Source of the DNA: Paraburkholderia kirstenboschensis
GTDB lineage: Bacteria > Pseudomonadota > Gammaproteobacteria > Burkholderiales > Burkholderiaceae
Direction of reading: 5' to 3'
Length of the DNA stretch: 64,000 nt
NCBI RefSeq assembly: GCF_904848585.1
Contig: NZ_CAJHCR010000011.1
Location: forward strand, 62,001-126,000
Part shown: in pieces, positions 44,666 through 53,979 of the stretch
Position numbering within the stretch: position 1 is the first letter of the stretch
How the letters are laid out: the number at the start of each line of letters is the position of its first letter
Position numbers and translations under genes: made by a program
The notes under the pieces: model-generated
What the model was told of the DNA's origin: nothing
The model's input: only the letters and a program-made list of their open reading frames with translations
Database searches by the model: none

Positions 44666-45661
44666 TCAGGGCTGACGCGCTTGCTGCGCAGAGCCTGGGC
44701 ATGCGGGGTCTTTGCCCCAATGACCGTCGCACACGCGCCAGCGGCATAACTGGTCTTCGAAAAAGCCACGCTGCCCGCACTCTTTCACGCGTTCGGCAAG
44801 CTTCGCATTGCCCGGCACCGCCGAGGTAGGCACCTTGGTAGCCGGATTGCTGCCGCCTGCCTTGCTATCCGCCGGCTTGGTGCGTGCAACGAGCGCGGCC
44901 AATAGATCGGCGTCCGAATCATCTTTCGACGTCGCGCCCGGCTTCGCTTTCTTCGTCTGCGTAGCGGCGGTCGTTGTGCCTGAATGATGGCTGTTTGCGC
45001 TTGCCGTTACGGTTTCCTTCTTGCCGCGCGCCGCGGCCTCGTGCTTGTTCCTGCTCGCGACAGCCGTCGAACTCTTGTCGTGCTTCGCCGCCGGCGCAAC
45101 CGCAGGCGCCGTTTCCGACGCGACGGAGGAAACCGAAGCGACCGAAGCGACCGATGCGACCGACGAAACCGGCGCCGAAGCGCCGCTCGGCACCGCGCCG
45201 TCTGCAAGCGCCCGCGACAAGCGGCTTTCCGCGAGACCCGCGGATGCGGACGTAGAAGAAGCCGCGGCTTTGCTGTCGCTGTCATCGGCGATGATCGTCG
45301 CCGCTTGCGACGATGCCGGCGCCGGCGCTTGCGCATTCGCGGCGACCTGCACGGTTGCGCTCGCAACGGAGGCCGGTACGGCAGCCCTTGCGACGTGGGC
45401 CCCACTCGCAGGCGCGGCGGCGGCGAGCGGTTCCGCTGGCACACGTTGTTGCATGTGCCACGCGCCCCAGCCGCCGGCCGCGATCACGAGCAGAGCGACG
45501 AGCGCAAAGGGCGTTCTTGACCGGCGTGTTTTATCGCCAGGCGGCGCGACGCGGCCTTCCAGATTCGCAAGAATTCGCGAACCATTGCCATCTGCGCCTT
45601 TAGCCTTATCGGATAACAGGCTAGGCGGGGCTTTGGAATTTGAATTTTCCGGCGCACTCAT
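44666..45661 (-). CDS. T6SS-associated membrane protein of unknown function (tagY-position)
   Basis: A 331-residue protein with one membrane segment near 50-68 (RTPFALVALLVIAAGGWGAW). A long Ala/Ser/Lys-rich low-complexity middle includes repeated SVASVASVAS. A compact conserved-looking C-terminus follows (RVKECGQRGFFEDQLCRWRVCDGHWGKDPACP) with four Cys. Topology suggests a cytosolic N-terminus and a periplasmic tail. It sits divergent from the M15 peptidase at the edge of the T6SS cluster, the place called tagY in Burkholderia as I recall. Function unknown. Confidence 0.75.
   Translation of the reverse strand: MSAPENSNSKAPPSLLSDKAKGADGNGSRILANLEGRVAPPGDKTRRSRTPFALVALLVIAAGGWGAWHMQQRVPAEPLAAAAPASGAHVARAAVPASVASATVQVAANAQAPAPASSQAATIIADDSDSKAAASSTSASAGLAESRLSRALADGAVPSGASAPVSSVASVASVASVSSVASETAPAVAPAAKHDKSSTAVASRNKHEAAARGKKETVTASANSHHSGTTTAATQTKKAKPGATSKDDSDADLLAALVARTKPADSKAGGSNPATKVPTSAVPGNAKLAERVKECGQRGFFEDQLCRWRVCDGHWGKDPACPGSAQQARQP
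45122..45170. repeat. 9-bp coding repeats in the tagY-position gene
   Basis: Units close to GCGACCGAA repeat about five times, encoding the S-V-A triplets on the minus strand. Copy number could vary without a frameshift. Confidence 0.7.
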
Positions 45662-45786
45662 TCACTGTCTCATTGAATCCTGGATTATTTCGCCGTGATA
45701 ATACTGCTCCGGCTCCTCGCCGAGCAGGCCTGATTCTAAGAGCAAGCATTACAAAATACAATTGTTTCCAATTTCCGGGGTCGCCA

Positions 45787-46632
45787 TTGATTGCCGTAGT
45801 ACTTCTTGCCTATTTCGCCGTCGCGGTTGTGATCGCCGCAATGCTGCTTTTGCCGGCGGTCCGCGCTTCTTTATTAGGCGCGGCACTGACCATTCATGGT
45901 CGCGTTATGCGCAGGGCATCGCGTAGCGCATCTGTCGCGCGCGGTCAATTAGCGCGCTCGGCAAGAATTTCGCAATCTACTGCGGTGGATATGAAGAAAT
46001 TACTGGCGCGCCGGCGCTTGCTGATTTTTACCACCACAGGTATTCTTGCGACGCCGCCATTGGTGGCATTGGCATTACGCGGCCGGCAGTTATTCCAATT
46101 CGATGAAACTGCACGGGTACCCGACGAGAAAATTGCTGCCTTATTGAACGGGGAACAGCTCGTACCCCCGCCGCCTCTGCCACCGGAGGTGTTTGCCACG
46201 CGGGAAGTCGAGCAGATCCGGCCCGCGCTAAAAGATGCGAGCCGCGACTGGAATCTGCTCGATGCCGATTTCAGAACGCGTTTATTGCTCGTCTACAAAA
46301 TCATGCACGAGCAGCACGGGTACGAAATGGCTTTGCTTGAAGGTTATCGCAGTCCGGAGCGGCAAAACCGGCTCGCGCAAATGGGGAGCAACGTCACCAA
46401 TGCCGCTGCGTTTCAAAGCTATCACCAATACGGTCTTGCGGCGGACAATGCGTTTCTACGCGACGGCAAGCTCGTCATTTCAGAAAAAGATCCCTGGGCG
46501 ATGCGAGGCTATCAGTTATATGGGCAAACAGCCGAACAGGTCGGCCTGACATGGGGTGGCCGCTGGAAAATGATGGATCTCGGGCACGTTGAATATCACA
46601 AACCCGGCTTCGTCCTCGGGCGGGGTCATTAA
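45787..46632 (+). CDS. tagX: Membrane-anchored M15-type peptidoglycan peptidase (TagX-like)
   Basis: A VanY/M15-type peptidase predicted to cut peptide bonds in peptidoglycan. It has an N-terminal membrane segment (IAVVLLAYFAVAVVIAAMLLL), a second hydrophobic stretch (LLIFTTTGILATPPLVALAL) and the C-terminal M15 domain. That domain has EGYRSPERQNRLAQMG, the zinc motif SYHQYGLAADNAF (His and Asp) and the third ligand region DLGHVEYHKPG. A TagX-type enzyme is needed for T6SS assembly in Acinetobacter, where it opens the cell wall for the machine. The start is uncertain: I prefer TTG 45787, since ATG 45640 would overlap the divergent gene. Confidence 0.8.
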   Translation: MIAVVLLAYFAVAVVIAAMLLLPAVRASLLGAALTIHGRVMRRASRSASVARGQLARSARISQSTAVDMKKLLARRRLLIFTTTGILATPPLVALALRGRQLFQFDETARVPDEKIAALLNGEQLVPPPPLPPEVFATREVEQIRPALKDASRDWNLLDADFRTRLLLVYKIMHEQHGYEMALLEGYRSPERQNRLAQMGSNVTNAAAFQSYHQYGLAADNAFLRDGKLVISEKDPWAMRGYQLYGQTAEQVGLTWGGRWKMMDLGHVEYHKPGFVLGRGH

Positions 46633-46904
46633 GGCGTAACGGGTACAAGAGGTTGGAAATGGGGCGTTCAATCATTATTTCTGGCAAAAAGCGGCAATGC
46701 GCACCGCAATCGGCCACACATCGGCGCATTCGTCCGGCCGCTATTTGCAACGACAACACTCGCGCATTTAACAATTCAGCCGTTTTCATGTTCGACCCGA
46801 ACCGGCTTTCATTTTCTTTCGCTCCAGTTTCAAACGCCGCACGCGCGTGATGCCGTTTGCCACAGCACGCGCCACAACACCAATCATCAAGACCTGAACG
46901 GCTT

Positions 46905-49900
46905 ATGCGACGCTTCCTCAACGTGTTGACCCATCCACGCACGCTCTCGATCATCGGCCTGCTCGCGCTCGCTGCTGTGTTATTCGTCGGCGCCGATACA
47001 TTGCAGATCGACCTGATGTGGCCGGCCATCGCACTCGGCGCGGTAGTCGCGCTATGGCTGCTCGTGTGGGCGGTGCGCCGCTTGCGCGCGCGGCGCGCGA
47101 ACCGCAAGCTCGGCGAGATGCTTGAGCAGCAGGCCGAGAAACAGAGCACCGAGGCCGGCCCCGCGCCCACGCCCGCGCGCCAGGCGGAGCTCGACGTGCT
47201 GCGCACGCGCCTCGTCGATGCGGTCAAAACCATCAAGACCTCAAAGATCGGTCAGGTCTCGGGCGGCTCCGCACTGTATGAGTTGCCGTGGTACATCGTG
47301 ATCGGCAACCCCGCCGCCGGCAAGAGTAGCGCGGTGTTGAACTCGGGCTTGCAATTTCCCTTCGCCGACAAAAACAACGCGGTAATTCACGGCATTGGCG
47401 GCACGCGCAACTGCGACTGGTTCTTCACGACCGAAGGCATTCTGCTGGACACCGCCGGCCGTTATTCGGTGCATGAGGAAGACCGCACCGAATGGCTCGG
47501 CTTTCTCGGCCTGCTCAAACGCTTCCGGCCGAAAGCACCGATCAACGGGATCATCGTGACGGCGAGCATTGCGGAACTCACCAGCAGCAAGCCGGAATTC
47601 GCAATCAATCTCGCGAAGAACCTGCGCCAGCGTGTGCAGGAATTGACCGAGAAGCTCGAAGTTTTCGCGCCGGTCTACGTGATGTTCACGAAAGCCGACC
47701 TGATTACCGGCTTCACCGAATTTTTCAGCGGCAGCGACCGTCATGAATACGACCGGGTGTGGGGGGCCACCCTGCCCTACGAGCCGGACGAGAAGCGCGA
47801 CGTAGTGGGGCTTTTCGACGAGCACTTCGAAGAACTGTACGACGGCCTGAAAGAAATCAGCGTCGCGCAAATGTCGATCAATCGCGGCAATAAGCTCTCG
47901 CCCGGCCAACTGAGCTTTCCACTCGAATTCTCGACGATCAAGCCGGCATTGCGTGCTTTCCTCGCTACGCTCTTTGAAACGAACCCGTTCCAGTACAAGC
48001 CGATCTTCCGCGGCTTCTATTTCACGAGTGCATTGCAGGAAGGCGAAACCAATAGCTCCGCGGCCACGCGCATCGCAAACCGCTTCGGCCTGAGCGCCGA
48101 CAGCCTGCCGAAGCCGCATAGCGCCTTCTCGAAGAACGGCTTCTTTCTGCGGGATCTTTTTTCGAAGGTAATTTTCGCGGACCGGCAAACGGTCAAGCAG
48201 TTCGCAAGCCCCGCGAAAACGCGCATGCGCTATGCAACGTTCTTCGGCTTCGTCGCCGCGCTGGCGCTCGCGCTTGGCGGCTGGACCTGGTCGACTATCG
48301 GCAACCAGCAACTCGCCGAGAACGTGAAGGCCGACCTCGACAATGTGGTGCGCCTGCAGCAGAACCGCAACGACCTGCAATCGCGTCTGCAGGCCATGGA
48401 CGTTCTCGAAGACCGCATCGACCAATTGGAACAGTTCCGCCGCGACAAGCCGCTCGCTGTTTCATTCGGTCTGTACCAGGGCGATCGTCTCGAAGAGCGC
48501 CTGCTTACCGAGTACTACAACGGCGTACGCCAGATCCTGCTCGATCCGGTTTCGCAGAACCTCGCGTCGTTCCTGAAGGAAGTCAACGCGCATCCCGATC
48601 GGCTTGCGCCGCTCAATCGCACACCGGACGCCGCCGCAATTCCCGTGTCGGCTCACACTGCCATGGCAGCGAACAGCCAGGGCGGGCTTTATAGCGACGC
48701 ATCGCCAACTAACGTCGAAGACGCGTACAACGCGCTCAAGACGTACCTGATGCTAAGCGACAAGCGTCACGTGGAAACGGCTCACCTGACCGACCAGGTT
48801 GCGCGCTTCTGGCGTGGCTGGCTCGAAACGAATCGCGGCAACATGCCCCGGGACGAGATGATCCGCAGCGCGGAGCGCATGATCACGTTCTACCTGTCAC
48901 GCGTATCCGACGACGACTGGCCGATGATCGACCAGAACCTCGGCCTCGTCGACCAGACGCGCGAAAACCTGCGCCGCGTGGTGCGCGGCATGCCGGCGCG
49001 TCAGCGTGTCTATGAAGAAATCAAGGCGCGCGCGTCGACCCGTTTCGCGCCGATGACCATTGCGCGCATTGTCGGTGAAAACAATACGGCGCTCGTGGCG
49101 GGCAGCTACGCGATTCCCGGCACTTTCACGCGTGAAGCGTGGTTCCAGTACGTGCAGCCCGCGATCCGCGACGCCGCGACGAAAGAACTACAGGCGAAAG
49201 ACTGGGTTCTCAACACCTCCGCTCACGACGACCTCACGCTCGAGGGCAGCCCCGAGCAGATTCAGAAAGCACTCGTCACAATGTATAAGACCGAGTACGC
49301 AATGCACTGGCAGAAGTTCATGCAAGGTATTGCGGTGCAGAGCTTCGGCAGTTTCGGACAAGCAGTGGACGCAATGAACCGTCTCGGCGATCCGCAGGAT
49401 TCGCCGATTCGCAAAGTACTCGAAACTGCTTACGACCAGACCTCGTGGGATAACCCGTCGCTTTTCAACGCGAACCTGAAACGCGCGCAAAGCGGCGTGA
49501 CGAGCTGGTTCAAGCAATGGTTCGCGCGCGCGCCGACCGGCCAGTTGAACGCGAACATCGACATCAACGGCAATCCCGTTGAGATGCCGATGGGCCCGAT
49601 CGGGCAGGAGTTCTCCGCGCTCGGGCGCATTGTCGTGACGGGCGACAACGGCTCGATGCTCAAGGGCTATATGGACACGCTGTCGAAGGTCCGTACGCGC
49701 TTTAACGTCATCAAGAATCAGGGCGATCCGGGGCCGGGCGCGCGCCAGCTCATGCAGCAGACGCTCGACGGCAGCGGCTCCGAGTTGGCCGATTCGCTGA
49801 AGTATGTCGACGAGCAGATGTTGACGGGTCTCACCGATTCACAACGCAAGGCCTTGCGACCGCTGCTCGTGCGTCCGCTAATGGCTGCGTATGCCGTGGT

Positions 49901-50771
49901 GATTCAACCGGCGAGCGTCGAAGTGAACAAGGTGTGGAATGCGCAGGTGTATCAGACGTTCCAGGGTTCGCTTGCGAACAAGTATCCGTTTGCCGGCGAT
50001 GCGAAGGTCGAAGCCGGCGCGGGCGAGATTGCGCAGGTGTTCGGACCCGACGGTTCGATTGCGAAGTTCGTCGGCACCACGCTCGGGCCGCTCGCGGTGC
50101 GCCGCGGCGACACGCTCACCGCCCGCACATGGGGCGACATGGGCCTCGCGCTTACGCCCGACTTCACCAGCGGCTTCGCGCGTTGGGTCGCGCCGCTTGC
50201 CGGCGGCGCAGCGGGTGCCTCGGCGGGCCAAAGCTCGGCCGAACCGCAGACCGTGTTCCAGATTCTGCCGCAACCGAGCAGCGGCACGACCGAGTACACG
50301 CTCGCGATCGACGGTCAGCAGATGCGCTACCGCAACACGCCGCCGCAGTGGACCAACTTCGTGTGGCCGAATCCGTCGGGCTCGCCGGGCGCTACGTTGA
50401 ACGCGACCACCTTCGACGGCCGCACGCTGCAACTCGTCAACGAGCCGGGCCGCTACGGTCTGGAGAAGCTGATCAATTCGGCGCAACGCAAGCGTCGTCC
50501 GGACGGGACCTTCGATCTGTCATGGACCCAAGGCAATGTGACGGTGGCGGTAAGCATGCGCATCATCAGCACGTCGCAAGCATCGGGCAGCAGCGACGCG
50601 CCGCAACAGCAGAGCCTGCGCGGTTCGCGCCTGCCGTCGTCGGTGGCGGACGTGAGTGCGGCGGCCAACTCGGTCACCGCAACGGCCACGAACACGGCGG
50701 CGCCCGCCTCGCCCACAGCGCGGCCTGCCACGGCCGCCACCGCGGTGTCAAACCCAGGGAGTGCGCAATGA
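46905..50771 (+). CDS. tssM: T6SS membrane-complex protein TssM (IcmF)
   Basis: A 1288-residue inner-membrane protein that, with TssJ and TssL, forms the trans-envelope channel of the type VI secretion system. Two membrane segments lie near 14-28 and 38-57. A cytosolic NTPase-like domain follows, with Walker A GNPAAGKSS (about 134-142) and LLDTAGRYSVHEED. A third membrane segment (FFGFVAALALALGGWTW) precedes the large periplasmic part with the IcmF-related and C-terminal TssM domains. Walker A is intact, which is not true of all TssM. The tail is rich in Ala, Thr and Pro. ATG 46905 is chosen over the frame start at 46857. Its stop overlaps tagF. Confidence 0.95.
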   Translation: MRRFLNVLTHPRTLSIIGLLALAAVLFVGADTLQIDLMWPAIALGAVVALWLLVWAVRRLRARRANRKLGEMLEQQAEKQSTEAGPAPTPARQAELDVLRTRLVDAVKTIKTSKIGQVSGGSALYELPWYIVIGNPAAGKSSAVLNSGLQFPFADKNNAVIHGIGGTRNCDWFFTTEGILLDTAGRYSVHEEDRTEWLGFLGLLKRFRPKAPINGIIVTASIAELTSSKPEFAINLAKNLRQRVQELTEKLEVFAPVYVMFTKADLITGFTEFFSGSDRHEYDRVWGATLPYEPDEKRDVVGLFDEHFEELYDGLKEISVAQMSINRGNKLSPGQLSFPLEFSTIKPALRAFLATLFETNPFQYKPIFRGFYFTSALQEGETNSSAATRIANRFGLSADSLPKPHSAFSKNGFFLRDLFSKVIFADRQTVKQFASPAKTRMRYATFFGFVAALALALGGWTWSTIGNQQLAENVKADLDNVVRLQQNRNDLQSRLQAMDVLEDRIDQLEQFRRDKPLAVSFGLYQGDRLEERLLTEYYNGVRQILLDPVSQNLASFLKEVNAHPDRLAPLNRTPDAAAIPVSAHTAMAANSQGGLYSDASPTNVEDAYNALKTYLMLSDKRHVETAHLTDQVARFWRGWLETNRGNMPRDEMIRSAERMITFYLSRVSDDDWPMIDQNLGLVDQTRENLRRVVRGMPARQRVYEEIKARASTRFAPMTIARIVGENNTALVAGSYAIPGTFTREAWFQYVQPAIRDAATKELQAKDWVLNTSAHDDLTLEGSPEQIQKALVTMYKTEYAMHWQKFMQGIAVQSFGSFGQAVDAMNRLGDPQDSPIRKVLETAYDQTSWDNPSLFNANLKRAQSGVTSWFKQWFARAPTGQLNANIDINGNPVEMPMGPIGQEFSALGRIVVTGDNGSMLKGYMDTLSKVRTRFNVIKNQGDPGPGARQLMQQTLDGSGSELADSLKYVDEQMLTGLTDSQRKALRPLLVRPLMAAYAVVIQPASVEVNKVWNAQVYQTFQGSLANKYPFAGDAKVEAGAGEIAQVFGPDGSIAKFVGTTLGPLAVRRGDTLTARTWGDMGLALTPDFTSGFARWVAPLAGGAAGASAGQSSAEPQTVFQILPQPSSGTTEYTLAIDGQQMRYRNTPPQWTNFVWPNPSGSPGATLNATTFDGRTLQLVNEPGRYGLEKLINSAQRKRRPDGTFDLSWTQGNVTVAVSMRIISTSQASGSSDAPQQQSLRGSRLPSSVADVSAAANSVTATATNTAAPASPTARPATAATAVSNPGSAQ

Positions 50772-51760
50772 CGCAGACCGTGCAGGCGCAGATCGCGTAC
50801 TTCGGCAAGATTCCGTCGCGAGGCGACTTCGTAAAAAGCGCGCACAACCCGCAGTTGCTCTCCACGCTCGACCGCTGGATCGCCGAGGCCATGGAATTGC
50901 TCACCGACGATCCGCGCTGGAAGATCGTCTATGAAAATGCCAAGCCAATGCACTTCGCGTTCCTCGGTTCGCGCAGCAAGCTCGCAATTGCCGGCCACAT
51001 GGTGGCGAGTCACGATCAGTCGTCGCGCCGCTTTCCGTTTCTTGCGGCAACCGCACTCGAAGTCGAAAAGCCGCTGACGTTCCTCGCACATAGCCCACTC
51101 GCTTTCGCGCGTTTGTGGTCGCGCGTGTCGGCGCAGATGAAGCCCTTGCTCGGCGCAAGCGAGCCGGCCGGCGCATTGCAGGCGCTGGGCGAAACGCAGG
51201 TGCCGATCGAGATTGGCGGCGGTCCGGGCAATCCGCATGACGGCACCTTCAACGACTTCGTCGAGCACCAGACGCTCGCCGGGCTCGAACAGATGCTGCT
51301 AGCAAGCGGCCATCCGGTGCGCTTGCGCGGCGCGATGCTCGCGCTCGGTTCTCTGCTGCGTCCCGTGATGCAAAGCGGCTCGTCGCATCTGGAACGCGGA
51401 CTCACACTGCCGCTGCCCAACGATCCGTTCTATCGCAGTCTCGTTGCGGCATTCTGGCTCGAACTGATCGCGCCGTTCGTCGCGCAGGCGGATTTCGAAC
51501 TGGCGATTTTCATCGGCACGATCGCCGAGCGGGAGCGGCTCATCGTCGGCTTTAACGGCGCGTCGGCGAAAACGCTGCATAGCGTGGTCGATCCGCAAGC
51601 CTATGCAGCACATAACATCGATATCGACGATCCCGAGTGGATCGACGAACACGCACAAAACGACCATGGCATCAGCAAGCTTGTCAGCTACCTCGACCAA
51701 CCGCAACTGTCCTTGCGCGTCAGCATCGACACGTTCCGCGAAGCCTTCACGGGAGCGTAA
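50768..51760 (+). CDS. tagF: T6SS accessory protein TagF
   Basis: A 330-residue protein of the TagF family, a post-translational modulator of type VI secretion in other bacteria. The family N-terminus is seen as IAYFGKIPSRGDFVKSAHNPQLLSTLDRWIAEAM, followed by the core FAFLGSRSKLAIAGHMVASHDQSSRRFPF. TagF can be fused to the PP2C phosphatase PppA; here it stands alone and no PppA or PpkA gene is in the window. Its ATG overlaps the tssM stop (ATGA, 50768), indicating coupled translation. Confidence 0.93.
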   Translation: MTQTVQAQIAYFGKIPSRGDFVKSAHNPQLLSTLDRWIAEAMELLTDDPRWKIVYENAKPMHFAFLGSRSKLAIAGHMVASHDQSSRRFPFLAATALEVEKPLTFLAHSPLAFARLWSRVSAQMKPLLGASEPAGALQALGETQVPIEIGGGPGNPHDGTFNDFVEHQTLAGLEQMLLASGHPVRLRGAMLALGSLLRPVMQSGSSHLERGLTLPLPNDPFYRSLVAAFWLELIAPFVAQADFELAIFIGTIAERERLIVGFNGASAKTLHSVVDPQAYAAHNIDIDDPEWIDEHAQNDHGISKLVSYLDQPQLSLRVSIDTFREAFTGA

Positions 51761-51764
51761 TGCA

Positions 51765-52730
51765 ATGCTGAATTCACGCACCGGCATCGCCGCACTGCTC
51801 GCGGGCTTGATGCTCAGCGCTTCGGCGCACGCCGACAACGACGGCCCTGCCCGCGTCACGCCGGTCGACAACAGCGGCATTTCGATTCGCACCACGACGC
51901 TGCCCGCGCCTTCGGTCAGCCCGTCTGCTGCCGCGGGCAATGCGGGGCCCGCGGTGAACACGGCAGGCCTTGCGAGCGGCACGACCGGCGCGGGCACCGG
52001 CGCGGTCACGGCTTCACCGCCGCCCGCTAACGCGGCGCCGGGTCAGGTCGTGGTGGGCGGCAAAGTGCCGGACGAAGCGACAAAAGCGGCCGTACTCGCA
52101 CGTTTGCGCGACACGTACGGCGCCGCCAGCGTGGTCGATCAGATCGAAGTCGCGGATGTCGCGACGCCGCCTAACTGGTCCGCCAACGTGCAAAAGCTGA
52201 TCGGCCCGCAATTGAAGCAGATCAGCAAGGGGCAATTGAAAATCGACGGCACGCAGATCGACGTAAAGGGAGAAGTGCGCAACGAATCGCAGCGTCAGCA
52301 ACTTGCGAGCGATATGGCGAATGCGCTGAATCCGACCTATACGATCAAGAACGGTCTGCGCGTCAGCGCATCCGAGCAGGGCCTGCTGGACCAGACGCTT
52401 GCGAATCGTACGATCGAATTCGAGACCGGCAGCGCGACGCTCACGCCGCAAGGCCGCGCAATTCTCGATCAGATGGCTGCAGCAATGCTGAAAATGGCGA
52501 CGAAGACGGTGGCGATTATCGGTCACACCGACAACTCGGGTAACCGAACCTCGAATATCGCATTGAGCCAGGCACGCGCCGATGCCGTGAAGGGTTACCT
52601 CGTCGCGAAAGGCATCCCGCCGCAACAAATGAGTACGACCGGCGTCGGGCCCGATCAGCCGATTGCATCGAACGACAGCGCCGATGGGCGCGCACGCAAT
52701 CGCCGTATCGAGTTTCGCGCGGGTTCCTGA
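51765..52730 (+). CDS. T6SS-associated OmpA-like peptidoglycan-binding protein
   Basis: A 321-residue exported protein (signal MLNSRTGIAALLAGLMLSASAHA). It has a Pro/Ala/Gly-rich linker, a BON-like middle part (VVVGGKVPDEATKAAVLARL, IDVKGEVRNESQRQQLASDM) and a C-terminal OmpA domain. The OmpA peptidoglycan-binding motif is ETGSATLTPQGRAILDQMA...IGHTDNSGNRTSNIALSQARADAVKGYL...GRARNRRIEF. It likely anchors the T6SS membrane complex to the cell wall, a role filled elsewhere by the OmpA domain of TssL or TagL. It starts 4 bp after tagF. The position corresponds to tagN in Burkholderia as I remember it. Confidence 0.88.
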   Translation: MLNSRTGIAALLAGLMLSASAHADNDGPARVTPVDNSGISIRTTTLPAPSVSPSAAAGNAGPAVNTAGLASGTTGAGTGAVTASPPPANAAPGQVVVGGKVPDEATKAAVLARLRDTYGAASVVDQIEVADVATPPNWSANVQKLIGPQLKQISKGQLKIDGTQIDVKGEVRNESQRQQLASDMANALNPTYTIKNGLRVSASEQGLLDQTLANRTIEFETGSATLTPQGRAILDQMAAAMLKMATKTVAIIGHTDNSGNRTSNIALSQARADAVKGYLVAKGIPPQQMSTTGVGPDQPIASNDSADGRARNRRIEFRAGS

Positions 52731-52766
52731 GCGGACCAACGCGTCGGCACTTGAACTGCTCGCGTA

Positions 52767-52808
52767 AAAAAACCTGGCTCGGTCAAGCGACTCGAAGCCA
52801 GGTTTTTT
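52767..52808. terminator. Bidirectional Rho-independent terminator
   Basis: CCTGGCT (52773-52779) pairs with AGCCAGG (52796-52802), extended by an A run on the left and a T run (52803-52808) on the right. It lies exactly between the converging tssM-tagF-OmpA unit and the tssA-ended unit. Confidence 0.92.
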
Positions 52809-52825
52809 CGTTTTGGCGCGGACCT

Positions 52826-53944
52826 CTAGCCGTTTTCTTCCGGCTTTACGCCGAGCAACTCGCGAATATGCGCGAGCGATCCGTCGTCCTTCACCACGGT
52901 CGAAAGCCACTGATGCAACGGCATGTCCGCAGCCTCGGCGGCCTTCTCGGCGAAGTAAGCCGCGGGATTATGCGGCTCCGTAGTGCGAAAGAACCGGGCC
53001 ACCGCGCGCAACTGCGCGACAGCCTGCGCGCGGCTCTGGATTCCTGCGATTGCGTTGGTCGCTGTCGTCGTCAACACAGGCTCCTCGCGTTGCGGTGAAG
53101 TCTTGAAGGTGGGCTCGGCCCGTTCCTGCTCGTGCTGCGTGGACGCACTCGTTCTATCGACGGACGTGTGCTGCGCATCCGCATTCACGCCCAGTTCGCG
53201 CGCAAAACGTTCGGCCAGACGATAGACGCTTTCATACGCATCTTTCGCCTGACGGAAGCTCGGCGCCGAATCAGCGGCGCGGCGGTCCAGTTCCTGTTCG
53301 AGTGCGAGCATTGCCGCTTCGAACGCCTTGAGCTCGGCCAACAGTGTCGAGTAAAACGCGGGCGGCGTAGCACGTTTCGATGCGTCGATCTGCTCGATGG
53401 ATGGCTTGCCGCGCGCAATGTCGTCGGCATGATCGGGATCGCGCTTTACAGCTTGCGCAACGTGGGTGGCCACGTCCCAATCGATCGTGCTGTAAAGGTT
53501 GCCTTGCGACGACGTAAGCGGCATCGCGCGCAGCAGATCGCCGGTGCGCCCTACAAGCCATGCGACGTTGCCGAGACGATACTCTGTGTCGTCGCCCTCC
53601 GGCAGCGGATGGACCGTCTCCCAGAACTTCTCGCACAGCCCCGCCAGCAGCGTGTAACCCTGCGTGAGTCCGCTCACGCCCTCTTCTATGGCAAGCGCCT
53701 CCGTGAGCCACACAGCGAGCCGCAAGTCTTTGGTCTGCGTTTGCAGCAAAGCGCTCGAACGCTCGATGACGAACGGCCAGTCGGCTTCCTTGATCTCGGT
53801 GATCCATTCGCCTTGATCCAGCGACGGGTCTTCGAAACGCCGCGCGTGCTGGATCGCATCGAAGTCGGCGGAGAACAGCAGATCTTCGCCACAGGGCGCG
53901 GCTTCACTGATTGGAGCGAGCAGCGTGTTCAGATTGGTGGGCAT
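52826..53944 (-). CDS. tssA: T6SS baseplate/cap protein TssA
   Basis: A 372-residue TssA with the N-terminal ImpA_N domain (APISEAAPCGEDLLFSADFDAIQHARRFEDPSLDQGEW). A variable middle follows, and a C-terminal domain (SRAQAVAQLRAVARFFRTTEPHNPAAYFAEKAAEAADMPLHQWL). TssA primes baseplate and sheath assembly. The conserved W-TEIKEADWPFVI stretch is intact. It is the last gene of the minus-strand T6SS unit, 35 bp after tssH. Confidence 0.95.
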   Translation of the reverse strand: MPTNLNTLLAPISEAAPCGEDLLFSADFDAIQHARRFEDPSLDQGEWITEIKEADWPFVIERSSALLQTQTKDLRLAVWLTEALAIEEGVSGLTQGYTLLAGLCEKFWETVHPLPEGDDTEYRLGNVAWLVGRTGDLLRAMPLTSSQGNLYSTIDWDVATHVAQAVKRDPDHADDIARGKPSIEQIDASKRATPPAFYSTLLAELKAFEAAMLALEQELDRRAADSAPSFRQAKDAYESVYRLAERFARELGVNADAQHTSVDRTSASTQHEQERAEPTFKTSPQREEPVLTTTATNAIAGIQSRAQAVAQLRAVARFFRTTEPHNPAAYFAEKAAEAADMPLHQWLSTVVKDDGSLAHIRELLGVKPEENG

Positions 53945-53979
53945 GGCACAGAGCTATCAAAATGCATTCGTGAAATTGC

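Noticed and set aside
46653..46850. 65-codon frame between the M15 peptidase and tssM
   Set aside because: No clear ribosome site, no family resemblance, and no equivalent expected in T6SS clusters.
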